Positions 19,929 through 33,616 of a stretch of 64,000 bases of DNA are shown one piece after another. The translations under genes were made by a program, and so were the position numbers. Source of the DNA: Omphalotus guepiniiformis (taxonomy: Eukaryota; Basidiomycota; Agaricomycetes; Agaricales; Omphalotaceae); assembly GCA_028554645.1 (NCBI GenBank), contig JAQOOI010000058.1:682001-746000 (forward strand), in the 5' to 3' direction. Position 1 is the stretch's first letter. Each line of letters starts with the position of its first letter. The notes below the pieces were generated by a model, which was not told where the DNA came from, did not search any database, and saw only the letters and a program-made list of their open reading frames with translations.

Positions 19929-22900
19929 ATGGCTTCCCTTACCCCTAGCAACTATACATCTATCCAGACACTACCCGACGACCGAAAGTTTAACGGCGAA
20001 AACTACGTATCTTTCAAAGCCAACATTTTACCCACTGGTCGTCTCAAAGGGCTCGATTTATACTGGAACGACGAAGTTACTAATCCAGGAAATACCCCGA
20101 GACCATATCCCGGCAATGCTCCTACTCCTATCAATGACCCAAGACCCCATCCTCTCGAGTATACTCTTCGCGAGTCAGTGGCGTACCTGACCCTCTGGAA
20201 TAACATCAAGAACCCAGAAGGACTGGGAATTCCTCACGGCTTAACCTCTCGAGAGCTGTGGCTTCATCTTGAGAGAGAATTTCAAGCTGTCAGCACTATT
20301 GCTAGGCAACGGAAAGAGGATAACTTACGCGCATGTCGCTATGTCGAGGGAATGAAGATAACTGGAGAAGGGGGATATGCGGAGAAGATGAGGCTTCTTC
20401 AAAGAGAAGCGAACGATTGCGGAGCAGCTATAACCCAGCTGCAGTTTAACACCATTTTCCTCGATTCCTTTCCACGGACTCCAACCTGGTTGGTCATAAC
20501 TGGATCTCTGATGGGCGAACCGAGCTTCACGGTCATAACGACGAGGTTGGAGGAATATTACCTCCATATGGGTGGTGGATCACAAGGCAACACAGTTAAT
20601 TCGTCGGGAGGAGACCGAGTAACCGCGTTGCAAGCTGAAGTTGCCGAATTACGAGCGGCGTTGGCGACGAGAGGGCCTAGTCGAGGACCAGCCAACCCAG
20701 ACTTGATGTGTACAAATGTCAATTGTAAAGGGCGAGGTCATACCATTGAAAACTGTTGGAAGTTAGGGGGAGGAAAGCAAGGACAATATCCGAAATGGTG
20801 GAAAGGCAAGAGAGACGCTCCGTTGATTAATCCATCTGCCAACGAGGCTACTACTTCATCAATCGGGAATGCTCCTGTGACAGGCGGAACAGCTTACGCT
20901 CTCACTGCAGTCTGTTACGACGCCCTCAGTGTCCCTGTATCCAATAACAGCAATCCTCGAACCTTTGCCGATTCCGGAGCTACTGCTCACTTCTTCCATG
21001 ATCGTGCGGTGTTCACGAACTACATTCCCAAGAGAGGGACGGTCGGGAACTCTTCAAAAAGAGGGGTTAGCTTTGAGATCATCGGGCAAGGAGATGTTGA
21101 AGTTAGAATTGTTCATAAGAATGTATCACATCTACTCACGTTCCGAAATGCTCTTCACGCTCCGAATATCGCGTCAAATCTCGTATCCATAAGCGTTCTC
21201 GACAGTCTAGGATGGCGCATGGAAATCGGCAGTGGCAAGATTCTATTCCATGAGCCTGGAGGTGTCGAAGTTTTCTCGGGAAACCTTACCGACGGATTAT
21301 ACCTCATACAGGGCTCATTTACCACCACAACTCCAACTGCTCTTGCAGCGCGATCTCTTAACCAACCAGGTGACGTGAACCTATGGCACCGACGATTCGG
21401 TCATGCGGGATCTACCCGAATCGCGCAAGCCACGGACCTGTTAAATGGGTTAGTGATTAAAGGAGGCGAAGTTCTAAGGTGTGAGGATTGTACCTTGGCG
21501 AACCACAAACGTCGGCCATTTGATGGTGATCGTGGCGACGAAAGTAAACCGCTCGAACGAGTTTATCTAGACCTTTGGGGTCCAGCTCGTGTTGTCTCGG
21601 TTGGTGGTCACCTATACGTCATGTTGATCGTAGACGGCGGTACATCTCGCCGTGCGTCGTATTACTTGGAGGACAGAACCGCCGATACCACCCTGATTAG
21701 TCTAAATGACTTTAAAATCAAGTCCGAACGACAGACTGGAATGGTCTTGAAGTGTGTTCGAACAGATAACGCCCCTGAATTCCGGTCTCAACTGTGAAAG
21801 GAGTGGTTTAGTAAAAACGGAATACATCACGAATTCACGGCCGCTTACTCTTCGCCATCGAATGGAGTTGCAGAGAGAGGAATTGGAGTCCTCATAGGGT
21901 CGGTTCGGGCAATGCTTTTGGACGCTCGACTAGGTGGACGTTGGTGGGCCGAAGCTTCGGCAGCTGCAGTGTATATCAGTAATTATCTCCCGTCTGCGAG
22001 ACACCCAGGGAAGATTCCGGAGGAAGAGTGGACGTCGAAGAAGCAGAACGTCTCTCACCTTCGTGTTTGGGGCTGTATATGCTACGTGAAGATACCTGTC
22101 GAGCGAGGAATCAGCAAACTCGAACCGAGGTCCATCAAATGTCAGTTAATCGGATACGACGCACCAGGAATATACCGATGCAAAGTCGTCGAGTCGAACG
22201 AGGTTATACGATCGCGAGATGTGATATTTGAGGAAGGAAAAGGTCACTGGATGTCGTCGCCTGAGGGGGAGTTAGAAGAGATGGACTTACAGTTTCTCGA
22301 GATTCCAGACTCCGACAAAGTTCAATCGACAGACGGCGATCACCAATTATCCGCGGATACCGGTGTTAACGACGTCGGAAATAAGGCGCAAGGAGTTAAC
22401 TCCCTCGAGCTGGAACCGGGCCGAATCGAAGACGTAAATCGTCAAACCACTCCTCCGCCGCAAACACCGGCAATAATTCCTCCACCTGCACCTCGTAGAG
22501 TCCGAATTCGAGCAAATATAGAGCCAATTAGACGATCCACGCGTGTACGCAACCTAACTCAAGCGATGATTGAGTCGAGAGCTTATCAAGAGGAGGAAAA
22601 CCAAGCACGAGAAAGGGGTGAAAGTTGGGCTGGAGATAAATCTGAAGTAGAAATGGAAGCCGAAGAAGACGAGACAGCCACTGCGTTAATCGCCCAGAAC
22701 GAACCCTTAGCAACAGAACCGAATAACCTATGGACTCCTCAGACCTACGCGGAAGCTTCTACCCGACTTGACCTATGGGGTCCGGCCTTAAACAAAGAAA
22801 TCGGGAGGATGGATGAGAAGAACGCGTTTACGCCTGTTCCGAGAGAGAAGTGGATGAAGTTGATAGGAACAAGAATGGTGTTTGATGTGGTAACGAACAA

Positions 22901-24338
22901 AGACGGACAAGTAGTGAAGAGGAGAGCGAGACTCGTCGCTCAGGGACATACTCAAAAGCAAGGAGTTCACTATTTTGATTCGTTTTCACTCACTGCTCGT
23001 TACGAATCTATTCGTCTAGTTATCGCCCTGGCAGCTTATTACGGGCTTAACATATGGGCAGGAGACTTTGCGGCAGCATACCTCAACGCCCAACCTCAAA
23101 CCGTCAATTATCTACGGATTCCTGATGGGTACGAAAAGCACTATGGACTTCGAGATGGAAGAGAGACGGTTCTTCGACAGAATATAAATTTATACGGCAC
23201 CAAGGATGCGGGTCATAATTGGTATGTCCTCCTTGACAGGGCTTATCGAGAATTGGGTCATAGGTCGATTTCAGCGGACCCATGTGTTCGATACCGAGCT
23301 ACAGAGGTGGGGGAAACTATAACGACCACCTATACTGACGACGTAATGGGTGCTTCGTCTTCCATCGAAGATTCAGAGAGGGTTCAAGGAGAACTTGGAG
23401 AGAAGTTTGAATTTCGACGAGATGGGAAACCGGATACTTGTGTAGGGATTAGCCTTGAGTACCACGACAACGGCGACATCTCCATTCATCAACGATCACT
23501 CATCGAAAGTACCGTGGATCGATTCGAGATGGTTGGATGTGCTCCGAAGTATACTCTGTTGTCTCCAGGACTTGACTTGTATAACAGCCAGCCAAGCCCA
23601 ATCTCGCCCGAGGACTATACATCGATGCTCAATAAGGACTATATGGGTCTTCTTGGCTGTCTGAATCACATTGCTCAAGGTACTCGACCAGACATCGCTT
23701 TCTCAGTCTCCCTCCTTCAACGATTTGCGTCCGATCCTCGACCGATCCATTGGTCTGCGGGACTTCACATCCTCGCCTACTTAAACGCGACTATCGACTA
23801 CAAACTCACATATCGACACCGCGATAATCTCGAGAGTCCGGAGGAGGAGGGTGTAAGGTTGACAGGATATGCCGACGCTTCTCATGCGGATGTTAGAGAA
23901 GAACATGGATCCGCTACTCGTAAATCAACCATGGCTTATGTCTTCCTCGTCGCAGGAGCAGCCGTGTCATGGAGTTCAAAGAAACAGAGTGTCGTAGCGT
24001 TATCTACTACGGAGGCGGAATATTTGGCGATGGTTCACGCGGGAAAACAAGGAGTATGGATGGCAAATTTCTTAAAGGGGGTTAATAGAAGGTTGATTGG
24101 AGTGCCGGAGATTTGGGTGGACAATTTGAGTTCGTTAGCTTTGACGAAGACCACCACGCATCATGCTCGAACCAAACACTTCGACGTGAATTGGGCATGG
24201 ATTCGTGATATGGTCCGCGAGAAGGAAATCAACTTCAAGTACGTTCCCTCTAACCAAAATCTCGCGGACATCTTAACCAAAGCTCTACCTCGACCGGCCG
24301 TAACGGAGATTGTGAGGGGATTAGGGTTGACAGAGTGA
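19929..24338 (+). pseudogene. Copia Gag-Pol polyprotein with one in-frame stop
   Basis: A single frame runs from the ATG at 19929 to the TGA ending at 24338 (1470 codons), interrupted only by TGA at 21795-21797. Part 1 (622 aa) has Gag, a zinc knuckle C-X4-C-X4-H-X4-C (about residue 265), protease FADSGATAHFF (about 344), the pre-integrase LWHRRFGHAG...CEDC zinc-binding region (484-521) and integrase Asp residues in LDLWGP (about 547) and RTDNAPEF (about 611). After the stop come the integrase Glu (NGVAERG), RT with AAAYLNAQPQ (about 1048) and YTDD (about 1134), and RNase H with GYADASHAD and TTEAEYLA. The stop separates the second catalytic Asp from the Glu of the integrase. It may be a nonsense mutation (a CpG transition from CGA is possible) or a read-through stop; the intact remainder favours a recent change. 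Confidence 0.92.
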
Positions 24339-24355
24339 AGCCAGAGTAGGGCTTC

Positions 24356-24363
24356 AGGGGGAG
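24356..24363 (+). other. Polypurine tract
   Basis: AGGGGGAG lies directly against the start of the right LTR, the expected plus-strand primer for reverse transcription. Confidence 0.8.
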
Positions 24364-24808
24364 TGTTGAGAGAAGTATCTCGAAGCCCTCCTCGTTCACG
24401 TATACCTTTACTATTTTGCCTTTCAGTTCTTACTGACAATACACGTTTCTTTCCTTTCGAATCTAGATACACGATTACTTATTATGGATATACACGCGCC
24501 CCTCCCGTTCATTGTTACGCCTCGTCTCCTCGATACTTATTTCATATTCTTTCTAATATCGACCATATATAAGATGGTCTTTCATATCTGAACACCTCAG
24601 TCGTTCTCACTATTTGTGTGACCGCCTGAGGTGTGTATACCTTCCGTTTCTCATTCATACACGTTACTTATTCTTTCATATTACAGTATCTGCTTCGTAT
24701 ATACTAATACTCGCTTGCATCAGGTACTGTCTAATAAATCAGTCGTTCTCACTATTTGTGTGACCGCCTGAGTATCTGCTTCGTATATACTAATACTCGC
24801 TTGCATCA
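24364..24808 (+). repeat. Right LTR (445 bp)
   Basis: Identical to the left LTR except for T at 24513 where the left copy has C in a CpG, at the same offset of 4988 bases. Confidence 0.96.
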
Positions 24809-24813
24809 GTCCC
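24809..24813. repeat. Target-site duplication, right (GTCCC)
   Basis: Same five bases as 19371-19375, directly after the terminal CA of the right LTR. Confidence 0.93.
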
Positions 24814-26373
24814 GAATCATTTCGATTGGGATGCTGAGGGCCTTTGTGGGACATATGCATATGCCATGAGTGCGATGGTGATAACTGGCTTGGATGGAAG
24901 AATATTGAACAAACTTCCTTCATGGAAGCGCCTAGACCGCATATTAGCTTTACGGCACGGTGACTTTCCAAATTTAGGTTGATGCCCACATGGGCATGTG
25001 CTCACAGCGGATATCCTTTGACCTTGAACTGTACCAGGGTAAACCAGAGCAATCCATCTTGATGTTTTCCCTGAACTCTATACATAGACAGAGATTTCTC
25101 AAGAGTGGGAAGGGTACTTCACCGTCAGTGTATATCAGTTTTCAGGGCCTCAGGACTGAATTGATCATGATCTAGAATAGTTATATATTCGCAACACAAC
25201 CAAGAACCACTACATAGACAGCAATGTGAGGGATATATGTACAATTAAATACAATACAACTACAAAAAAAAAGACAGAAAAAAAAACAGAAGCGGAAAGC
25301 GAGTCGGAGTCTAATAGTAACATGACAGCAAAAGCGAATACACAATATGTACTTGATATGAAAGAGAATTAGGAATTGGAAATTTCTTGAGATTGCTCGG
25401 TGAATTTCGCCAGCAGGTTCGCTCGAGCATGGGGGTGGGGTGTGAATAGGAAAAAGACGCAAGAATGGAAGGGGAAGAAATGAACGAGGTCCTTTTTGCC
25501 AGCGAGTAGAGGCTGCATGCATTATGAGATGATGAGATGAAAACATCCTTTGAGTGCCGAAATAGGCTAAGTTCCTTGACGTTATCACCAGAAACGTTTT
25601 TCTTCGTCATGCGGGGGCAAGGAAGGTGTATGTCAGAGACCGAGAGAAACCACAGAGAATTCAATTCTCGGCTCTCTCTCTCCATGGTCTCTATATCGAT
25701 TGACCTATACGAGACTATACGGCGCCGAAACGAACGACTTCGGAGAATCGAGATGTGTGTAAATGGAAAAAAAGGAATCCCCAATGCCACGAGAGATCGA
25801 GATGCCACGTTTACGTTTGATATGTTTTCAATTTGTGGACGCTTCCCGCAACTCGGGGCCTTTAGCGTTCAGGCCATCTTCCAAACATCTGCCATTCAAT
25901 GTGGCCCCCATTCTATGCCCATCGAAAGAAAGGAAAGACCGAGAAAGGACGATAGCATATGATTTGCAATGCGTGAAACACAACTTAAATCATCATACGT
26001 TCCAGCAAATGTGCGATATTGTGCGAAGAATTGCCATTAGGGTTTTTCTGATCTGGTCTGTTGGGGCCTCAAGATCTCTCTATGCACATCGGAAACAACG
26101 CAATAGCCCAATATGGCAAACCGGGAGTAAGCATAGCCCATACTTCAGGGATCCAATCTAAGTAGATCGGGCTGGAAATCATGAGGTGACAGTTAGAACT
26201 TTGGTCGCGTATCGATACAGATAGAACAGGCGTGACTCACAAGTTTACAGGCTCGTTTCATATAAAGGGGGAACGACGAAAATAAGTTTCTTCTCTTTTC
26301 TCTTGCGTTTTCCCTTTTTCCCATGTGTCAAGGTCTCTCTCTCAAACATCGACACCTCACCCCCACCCCTGCC
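24814..26373. other. Spacer downstream of the 1744-aa protein gene
   Basis: Overlapping short frames occur on both strands but none has a motif or clean splice chain. The part near 26373 is the 3' flank of the minus-strand gene and probably includes its 3' UTR. Confidence 0.5.
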
Positions 26374-29300
26374 TCAACCCATCGCAAAACCCAAAGGATA
26401 TGCGCTCTCCGTGGCGCCAGCGCTACCAAACCTAATCCCCTCCATAGGCTGGTCAGAAGGGATAACCGACGAATCAATATCCATTGGCACCCCTAAGTTC
26501 ATCCCAAACCCCAGCGGCCCTCTTCCTGCCAGCGGTCCGAGCTGTTGAGCCTGAATCACCTGAAGCTGCTGCATCTGACTGTCACCACCAGGACTCGATT
26601 GAGATGATGCTGATGAAGGAGAACTAGGAAAGAACCACGGATCCGTCTCTAAACCTAGCCCCATACTCATCCCCATCCCCATACCCATAACATCTACCCC
26701 GAGACCCATCCCTACACCAACCCCTACAAACCCAAATCCTACACTTGTCGTCCCAGAAAAGCTAGTAGTATTGATATCTCCCGCCGGTAAACCAGGGACC
26801 GGCACACGCAACGGCCCAAGTCCCATTCCCATTCCCATCCCCATATTCACCATTCCATACATGCCGGCATCGCTGGGTGATTCCGCGTTAGCACCGACGT
26901 TCGAACTAGCGCTGACGTTCTCGTTACCGTGGCTAATGTCCGACTGGGGCGAGTAATGGAAATGGGCAGCGTTGATTTGATCCTGGCCCTGAGACGATGT
27001 TGCTGGCAATAGTGAGGTACGACGATCGAAAGCGTCGTTGTGTGGGACTGTGGACGCAGCTCCTGGGGTCAATAAACCCTCGGTATTGTTGGCCTGAGAA
27101 CCCGAACCAGAGTTAGATATCGAACGTTGATTCCTCCCCGCTGTGCCTGACTCGGTGAGGTTATCGAAACAATTCTCCCAGCTCCTGGTAGACTCTTGAT
27201 CATTGGTCTTAGCGTTGGTTCCTGAGTTCATGGAAGGGGTAGAGGGTGATGCAGCAGCTGTCGTCGAAGATACAACATCAAAAGACGAGACTGGAACGGG
27301 CTCGGCGACGTCCGGATCAACATCACCTTCTGCATCTTCATCCGACAACCCATCCCCGATGTCAGCGCTGTAGGATGGGGCATCTCGAGGAGAGTAGGAA
27401 CCATCATGACCACCAGTATGCTGGAACTGCGGGTGCATCGAATCTTCAAAAGTTCCTCGCTCATCGTCAGGCTGCAAAGGCTGCGGAGGATTATCTAGCC
27501 CAACAAATACAAGATGTCAGCTCTTCCATGTAAATGGGCGCGCGCAAATCACATACCATTCTCCAACTTATAATCCTCAATCATCATCATTCTACGCTTC
27601 ACAACAGCCCTTGCCTCTCTCCACCTAACCACAGCCCTCAAATCACCATACTGTCCTATCCCAAGACTTTCCTCCGTCTCCCCCTCAAGTTCATTCCCAT
27701 CAAACGACTCCATCGAATCCGGCGCACGCATAGTCTCAAACATCACCATATCTTGATCATGTTCTTGTCTTTGTGCCTGAAGGAAGGTAGACATCGAGAG
27801 CGACGTATCAGGAGACGAAGGTCCAGATGAAGATGCTATCAAATAAGGTGTGCTCGAGCTGGACGACAACGAACGAGAGCGTGATCTCGGGGAACGGGAT
27901 AACGGTGGAAACCGCATCGCATACCAAGCTGAAGACCCAATACGTGGATACAATTTCTCTTCTTGTCCAGTCATCGTCGTCGTCTTCATCTCACTATCCA
28001 CATCCGAACCCGAAGATCTTGCATTCTCAACTGAAAATCGGCTTTCAACCCACGCAACGAATCGTCTCCTCCTATCAGGATCAATAGGTGTTCCTCTCGC
28101 AATCGACCCAAGCCGCTTCGAGCGATAATTCAACCGCCTCTCATAAGGCGTGAGCAAACGCATATTCGCCAGCGACACACTCTCCGTATCCCCAACACCA
28201 TCGTTTATCCGTGCAAAAGAATCCGGAGTCGTCGTCGTCCCCTGTTCACTCATCCAACTCCCAAAATTCTCGCGATCCATAACCCGCGTGATCTGCCCCG
28301 GGAGTTCCTCATCAAACCCAGTAGTAAACTGATCCATATCTCTCAACCCGAGATCACGCACAGGAATGCTCGAGAGTGGCGGTGGTGGAAGCGGGAGAGG
28401 TTGTGGGTACTGCGAAGGTGATGTCGGAGGTGTTTGGAAGAACGACAATGAAGATGTGGGAAATGCAGGTTGGGGTTGTGGATGAGAAATCGAAAGAGAA
28501 GTAGGCGGTACGGAGAGGGGAGTAAACATATGTGAATTCGAAGTGGGTGAAGAAGAATCACTAGTATCGACCTCAGGACTCGGCGGTGCTACCGTAGATG
28601 ATGACATTGCCTCTTCCCGTTGATCATGTTCGTACACCGCCAACGCAAATGCACCTGTCGTCGGACCGTCAACATCACCCTGCATATTCCCAGCAGAGGA
28701 TTCCTCCAACGGCGTAAGCGCATCCGCTAACGAAGAAGACGTTGACCGTACGGGCGATACAACCGACGTTGATACTTGCTGCATGGGGGTCGCCAAATGA
28801 CACATGAACGTAGACGTGCTCGGGGACACCGCAGTTGAAGAAACCGGAGCAGTGACTTTAAAATCCAACTGCATCTCACCCTCAACAAGCCCAACCTCCG
28901 CCTCCGAATTCTCTATATCATCCTCATCACTATCATCATCCTCCTCCATCTCATCAGACTTTACATCCTCATTCGATGACGATGACCTCACATGATTCTC
29001 GCCCTCGCCCTCGCCTTCACCCTCTTCATCACTCCCACTACTACTATCAGTCTCACACAATTCCCAATCATAACAATCCTCATCTCTAAAATCAACTTCC
29101 ATCTCTCCTTGCCCAGCGTGCATCTGGCCCTCCGAATCCACTTTCAAGTGGGCAGCCGCCGCCGCAGAGGAGGAAGGATGCATATCGTCAACTTTTCCAT
29201 CCCAATCACCAGCATCATGTCGGCGGTCTTCCCAATGCATCGTAAAATGCCACGTAGGGGAGCACGAGATGCTTCGGCTGCTTCGGACGCTTCGGATGCT

Positions 29301-32057
29301 TTGTATGCTTTGGATGTTTGGGCTGCTTTGGGATATAGGACTCAAGGGCACAGACGACGAAGAGTGTGACAAAGGTGACGGTAGCTGTGTGTTCGTAATG
29401 ACTGATAGTGAAGAGGTTGACGCGGAGGAGTACGGGAAGGGAGGAGGCAATTGTGCTGTGGACGTCGGCGCAGACGTAGATGAAGGAGAACTAGAAGCAG
29501 CCGTAAAGAAAAATTCATGCGCCCGATCTGTTTCGTACTCTGCGAGACGAGTAGAATATTGACTAGACCTAAAACCACAAAACAAAATATTAGTACTTTT
29601 GTATACATAGATGTTAAAACGAGAGAAGTAAAACGAGAGAAATAATGGCGTGGCGTTCTCGTAAAGAAAGAGAGACAGACTCACAAGACATCAACACGAA
29701 AACGACACGCAGCTCTCCAAAGCGAATCAGGCGCTTTCTCAGAAACTAATCCCTTCCTCTCACATCCACCACCACCAACTCCACCTCCACCATCACCACC
29801 ACCACCTCTCCTCTCTCTCTCCCTCTCCTCTCTCATCCTCCGACTTCCCCCCCTCCTCGACCTCTTCATCCCCAACCTCCTCGACCTCATCAATGACCTC
29901 CCTCTCAAAGACTCAGACTCGTCTTCCTGATTCAAAGGTTCGAGTTCTTGAGACGATTCCTGCGAAGACGAAAACGTCTTCGAGTCCGAGTCCAATTCCG
30001 AAGGAAAAGGAGTAGAAGCAGGCAAAGGAGTAGAAGGAGAAGGAGCAGAAGGAGAAGAACCAAACATAGGTTGTCCCCCCTGGACCCATTCCATAGGCGG
30101 TTTCTCTTCAAAGCTGCTGCTACAAGGAGGACCACCATCCACGATCATCGCCATATCTGTATCTTCAACGTCTCCTTGAATAGGAATAGGTTCCGTGAGA
30201 CTCTGACTCTGAGTGGCGTCATCACTATATGCGTATGAGCCCTCGCACGCAGTAATGTCAACGAGGTTACGATCCCCATCCCCAGAAACACCAACAGGTA
30301 CTGAGTTTAATCCTTCTTCACCATGTTCTACGGCGATAGCGATAGCTATACCCGGACCAGACGCCAACGGCGCTGACGATGAATCCTCGTCCTTTGCTGC
30401 ATCTGCCGCCGACGAAACAGCTTCTGAACCACCATGTAAATCCACAGCCATATCATCTTCATCCTTTTCCTTTTCAACCGACTCAACAATAACACCTTTC
30501 CTCCGCTTCCCACCGCCACCACGGCGCTTATTCAAAGGCGTCTCAGCGTCAGGTGGTGAGTTCCCCGACCTCGACCTCGACCTCGAGTTCCGCGAATGGG
30601 AAGGGTGAGTACCACCAGCCGATTCCTTTCCAGTCCCAATCTGGGCCTCAGCACTCGAACTCGCACTCGCACTAGTCCGGGTAGCTGCACGACCTTTACT
30701 CGCTCTCCTCGTGTTATACACGATGCTAGAACCCTGTACGACCTGCGCACTATCCTGCTCCATTTCATCGATCATCTCAGAATCAGAGTCAGATTCATCA
30801 TTGTTAATTGAATCATTTAAGGAAGAATGAGAATGAGAATGATTCGAGGTGTTGGGTACGTTCATGGGACTAGGAATAGGATTTGTTCGGTGGCGATTAC
30901 GACTTTGACTGCGGGTGAGGTATCCCGTGGATGTCGGCTCTGGCATTGGTGTAGGCCGACCGGCGGCGGGGGTTTGTGGGGATTTCGATTCCAAGTCTCC
31001 TTCGTGGAGCTCGGATGAGTGAACGTGACTAGGAATGGTGGAGATCGTCGATCGAAGAGGGATGGAGGCGTTGGTGTTGGAAGCAGAAGGTATGCGAACG
31101 GGAACAAGAGGTGCTTTCCCCTTGTCCTTTGACATCTTTGACGACGGGGTCGTCGCAGGTAGTGTATGGTGAGCTAAACGAGTACTTGCTCGGAGAGAGG
31201 TACGACGAGAGGTCTAGAGTAAATAAATCAATGGTCAGCGTAAAGTACGAAACTTGTGAAATAGGGAAGAATAAGAAATAAAAGGGCCCAAAGCCCAAGG
31301 ACGATGGTCGACTCGTCAACTCGTCGAGTCGAACACCCTCGGCGAGTCTCCAACGGATGAGCGCTGAGGCCTTCATCCATTAGACCCCTCCTCGAGTACT
31401 CGCCACAAAAAAAAACCCTGGACGATGAAAAATCGCCAGTCCAAAGAAAAAAAAACGCAAAAAAAAAGAAACCACAATCCTCACCAAAACAGCACCCCCA
31501 TTCTTCTCCATCAACATCATTTCCTTCGTAACAACATTCTCCTTCTTTCCTCTCTTCCTCAACACCTCCAACTTTGCCTGAGGCGTCGGTGGCGTCGGTG
31601 TCGGAAGATAAGAAGTCGATGCCACAGGATGCGTCTCTTCCTCTCTCCCCTTCTCCTTCTCCTTCTCCGCATCTTCATCTACATCAAAAACACTAGGATG
31701 CCTCCTAACATGTCTCTTCGCACGAGCCGTCTGAACAGGCAGTGGCGGCTGTCTACTCGCCACCTTCACTTCTTCCGACGGTGTCGCCGTCGACGACGTC
31801 GACGATGGTTGTTGTTGTTGTTGTTTCGCCAAATGAGTCCTTTTACTTGACATCGTTCCTCCACTCGACGAAGACGAAATAGTCCGTTTTCGTTTAGCTG
31901 GTAAAGCATTCCCAATTCCATTTCCAAGCGATGTCGTCGTGTGCATAGACGAAGGTGAACTTCTTGTTGTTGTCGTTGTCGTCGTTGTTGTCGGTGGCGA
32001 AGCATTGCCCAGTCGAGCACTTCGCCTCGGGATAGGTATCACTGAGTCCGAGTCCAT
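26374..32057 (-). CDS. Very large Ser-rich, low-complexity protein (1744 aa)
   Basis: Four exons join in one frame: 32057-31485, 31213-29685, 29568-27557 and 27494-26374, with phase-consistent canonical junctions (donors GTGAGG, GTGAGT, GTATGT; acceptors CTCTAG, TTTTAG, GGCTAG). The start MDSDSVIPIPRRSARLG was chosen as the first ATG. Most of the chain is predicted disordered: poly-Ser, poly-Thr, Gln runs, acidic blocks (EGEGEGEGE, EEDDDSDEDD) and Gly-Met repeats near the end (MGMGMGMGL). Short basic motifs recur (YLTRSQSRNRHR, YNTRRASKGR, RSRRLGMKRSRRGG). One better conserved-looking island is RRLNYRSKRLGSIARGTPID near residue 1190, related to RGTPID in the 459-aa protein at 16557. Basic clusters and disorder fit a nuclear or scaffold protein, but no domain was recognised. 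The 271-nt first intron is long for this genome and could hide a small exon. Confidence 0.8.
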
Positions 32058-33616
32058 GATGTCCACGTTGTCCACGTTACGTTGAACGTCGTCGAACGTC
32101 AAGGGCGGGGTTGTAAAACACTATAAAACAGTATAAAATCTCTAAGGGTGCACAAGCATCTAATTTGCTTCTCTTCTTGTTCTCGTTTTCGCGCAATCCT
32201 AAAACCCCCCAAAAAACAGAATAAGATTAGCTAGCTAGTTAGGAGAAAAGAAACCAGGAGGAAGGGAGCAGTAGACTGAAAGTGGCCGATAGATCTAAAC
32301 AAACACGTACCGGTACGGAGGTGGCAACCTAAGCTTAGCTTTGGGGGGGTTGGTGGAATCCGGTTCGCCGGCGGGAAGTGTATAAACGGAAAGAGATGCG
32401 TTGTCCCTGTGTGTTGTGCAGGAGTCAATCAACGAGGGGTGTGCGTTACACTGTGGGGACAAATAAATTAAAATAAATGACTCAGCTTTCACGTGCACAG
32501 TACAACGCCAGGACCTCGGCATCATTTCGGCTTTTGCTTTGCCCTCGCGAGCCACCAACCCGTTACTATCCCGAACCCAGCGCGCAAGAGGATTCAATGA
32601 GGAGAGGAGGACTCGTATGATGATGATGGGACTATGAAGAGGGGATCATCGTGGTCTGAAGTTGAAGAATAGAAGGTTTACAAGTATGTACGTACACGTG
32701 GGTAGCGAATTCTCAACATTAGGCAGTAATACACTTTTCTAGCTAACCATCCTTGCATCTTGCATCTTGCATCATCTCAGACTCCATGATCCTTCGAAAG
32801 TAAATGTAATTGATGAAGAACTGCGACTCAACGCATCCCCATTTTCAGCGCGCTGATCCTTTCAATGTAAGTATTGACGCCGGTCTCCTATGTAGTGACA
32901 AGATCGCGATATAAGCAATTCAATGATCAAACGTACCGGGTTCGGCAGCTAACCAAACCATTGAAACGATTCAAATTTGTTGCATCGACGATTTATTAGG
33001 TGCTTGAGAATGACTTTTCGTCAAAGAGTTCGGACGTTCGAGTTCCATAACACTTCAAGTATGGAATGATGAGAACCTGTCATTCAATTTCTTCTGTGGC
33101 GGTCTGCCTCAGGCTCTGATTGACCGTGACAGCGAAACATGGTGAATCTCGTGCTAAATCATCTCAGAAGTGTGAAGTGTGCAATCGTATCGAGATTTAC
33201 GAACCGCTAAAAGTAACCTAAAATAACTCGGGTATAATCAATACTGTAAACGACCAATTTCTAGTATAAACTACGTCATTCCTACTAATTCCAACAACTA
33301 CACATACAGAGAGATAATCGATAATCATCAACCCAGTAAGCATTGTGCGTACAACAAACAACCCACTAGCACTATTGATACATAGGTAGAAATAGAAATA
33401 CAAAGACTAAACCACACCGGAACCAGAAACAACTATCATAGAAAGAAATACAATCGATGACTCCACCTGGGCGCCCATGAGAATCAGATCCTGTTACAAG
33501 TTCAACAAATCAATCTACAACACAAAAACCCAGTAAGTTTCCCAATCACAACGAAGTACACAGGGAGCGCTGGAGCACTAGCACTTACATTAATATAAAA
33601 ACATCAACAACGCCTG
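32058..33616. other. Promoter side of the 1744-aa gene and spacer
   Basis: A TATA-like pair (TATAAAACAGTATAAAAT, about 32121-32138 on the plus strand) lies upstream of the minus-strand ATG but reads with the plus strand, so its role is unclear. No gene is seen. The part near 33616 is the AT-rich 3' flank of the next gene. Confidence 0.45.

Larger units (their letters stand above)
19376..24808 (+). mobile_element. Ty1/copia LTR retrotransposon
   Basis: A 5433-bp element bounded by two 445-bp LTRs that begin TGTTGAG and end GCATCA, flanked by the 5-bp duplication GTCCC. Domain order in the internal ORF is Gag, CCHC knuckle, protease, integrase, reverse transcriptase, RNase H, which defines the Ty1/copia superfamily (integrase before RT). 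Primer-binding and polypurine sites are in place. The LTRs differ at one position (C at 19525, T at 24513), so insertion is recent. One in-frame stop at 21795-21797 interrupts the polyprotein. Confidence 0.97.
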
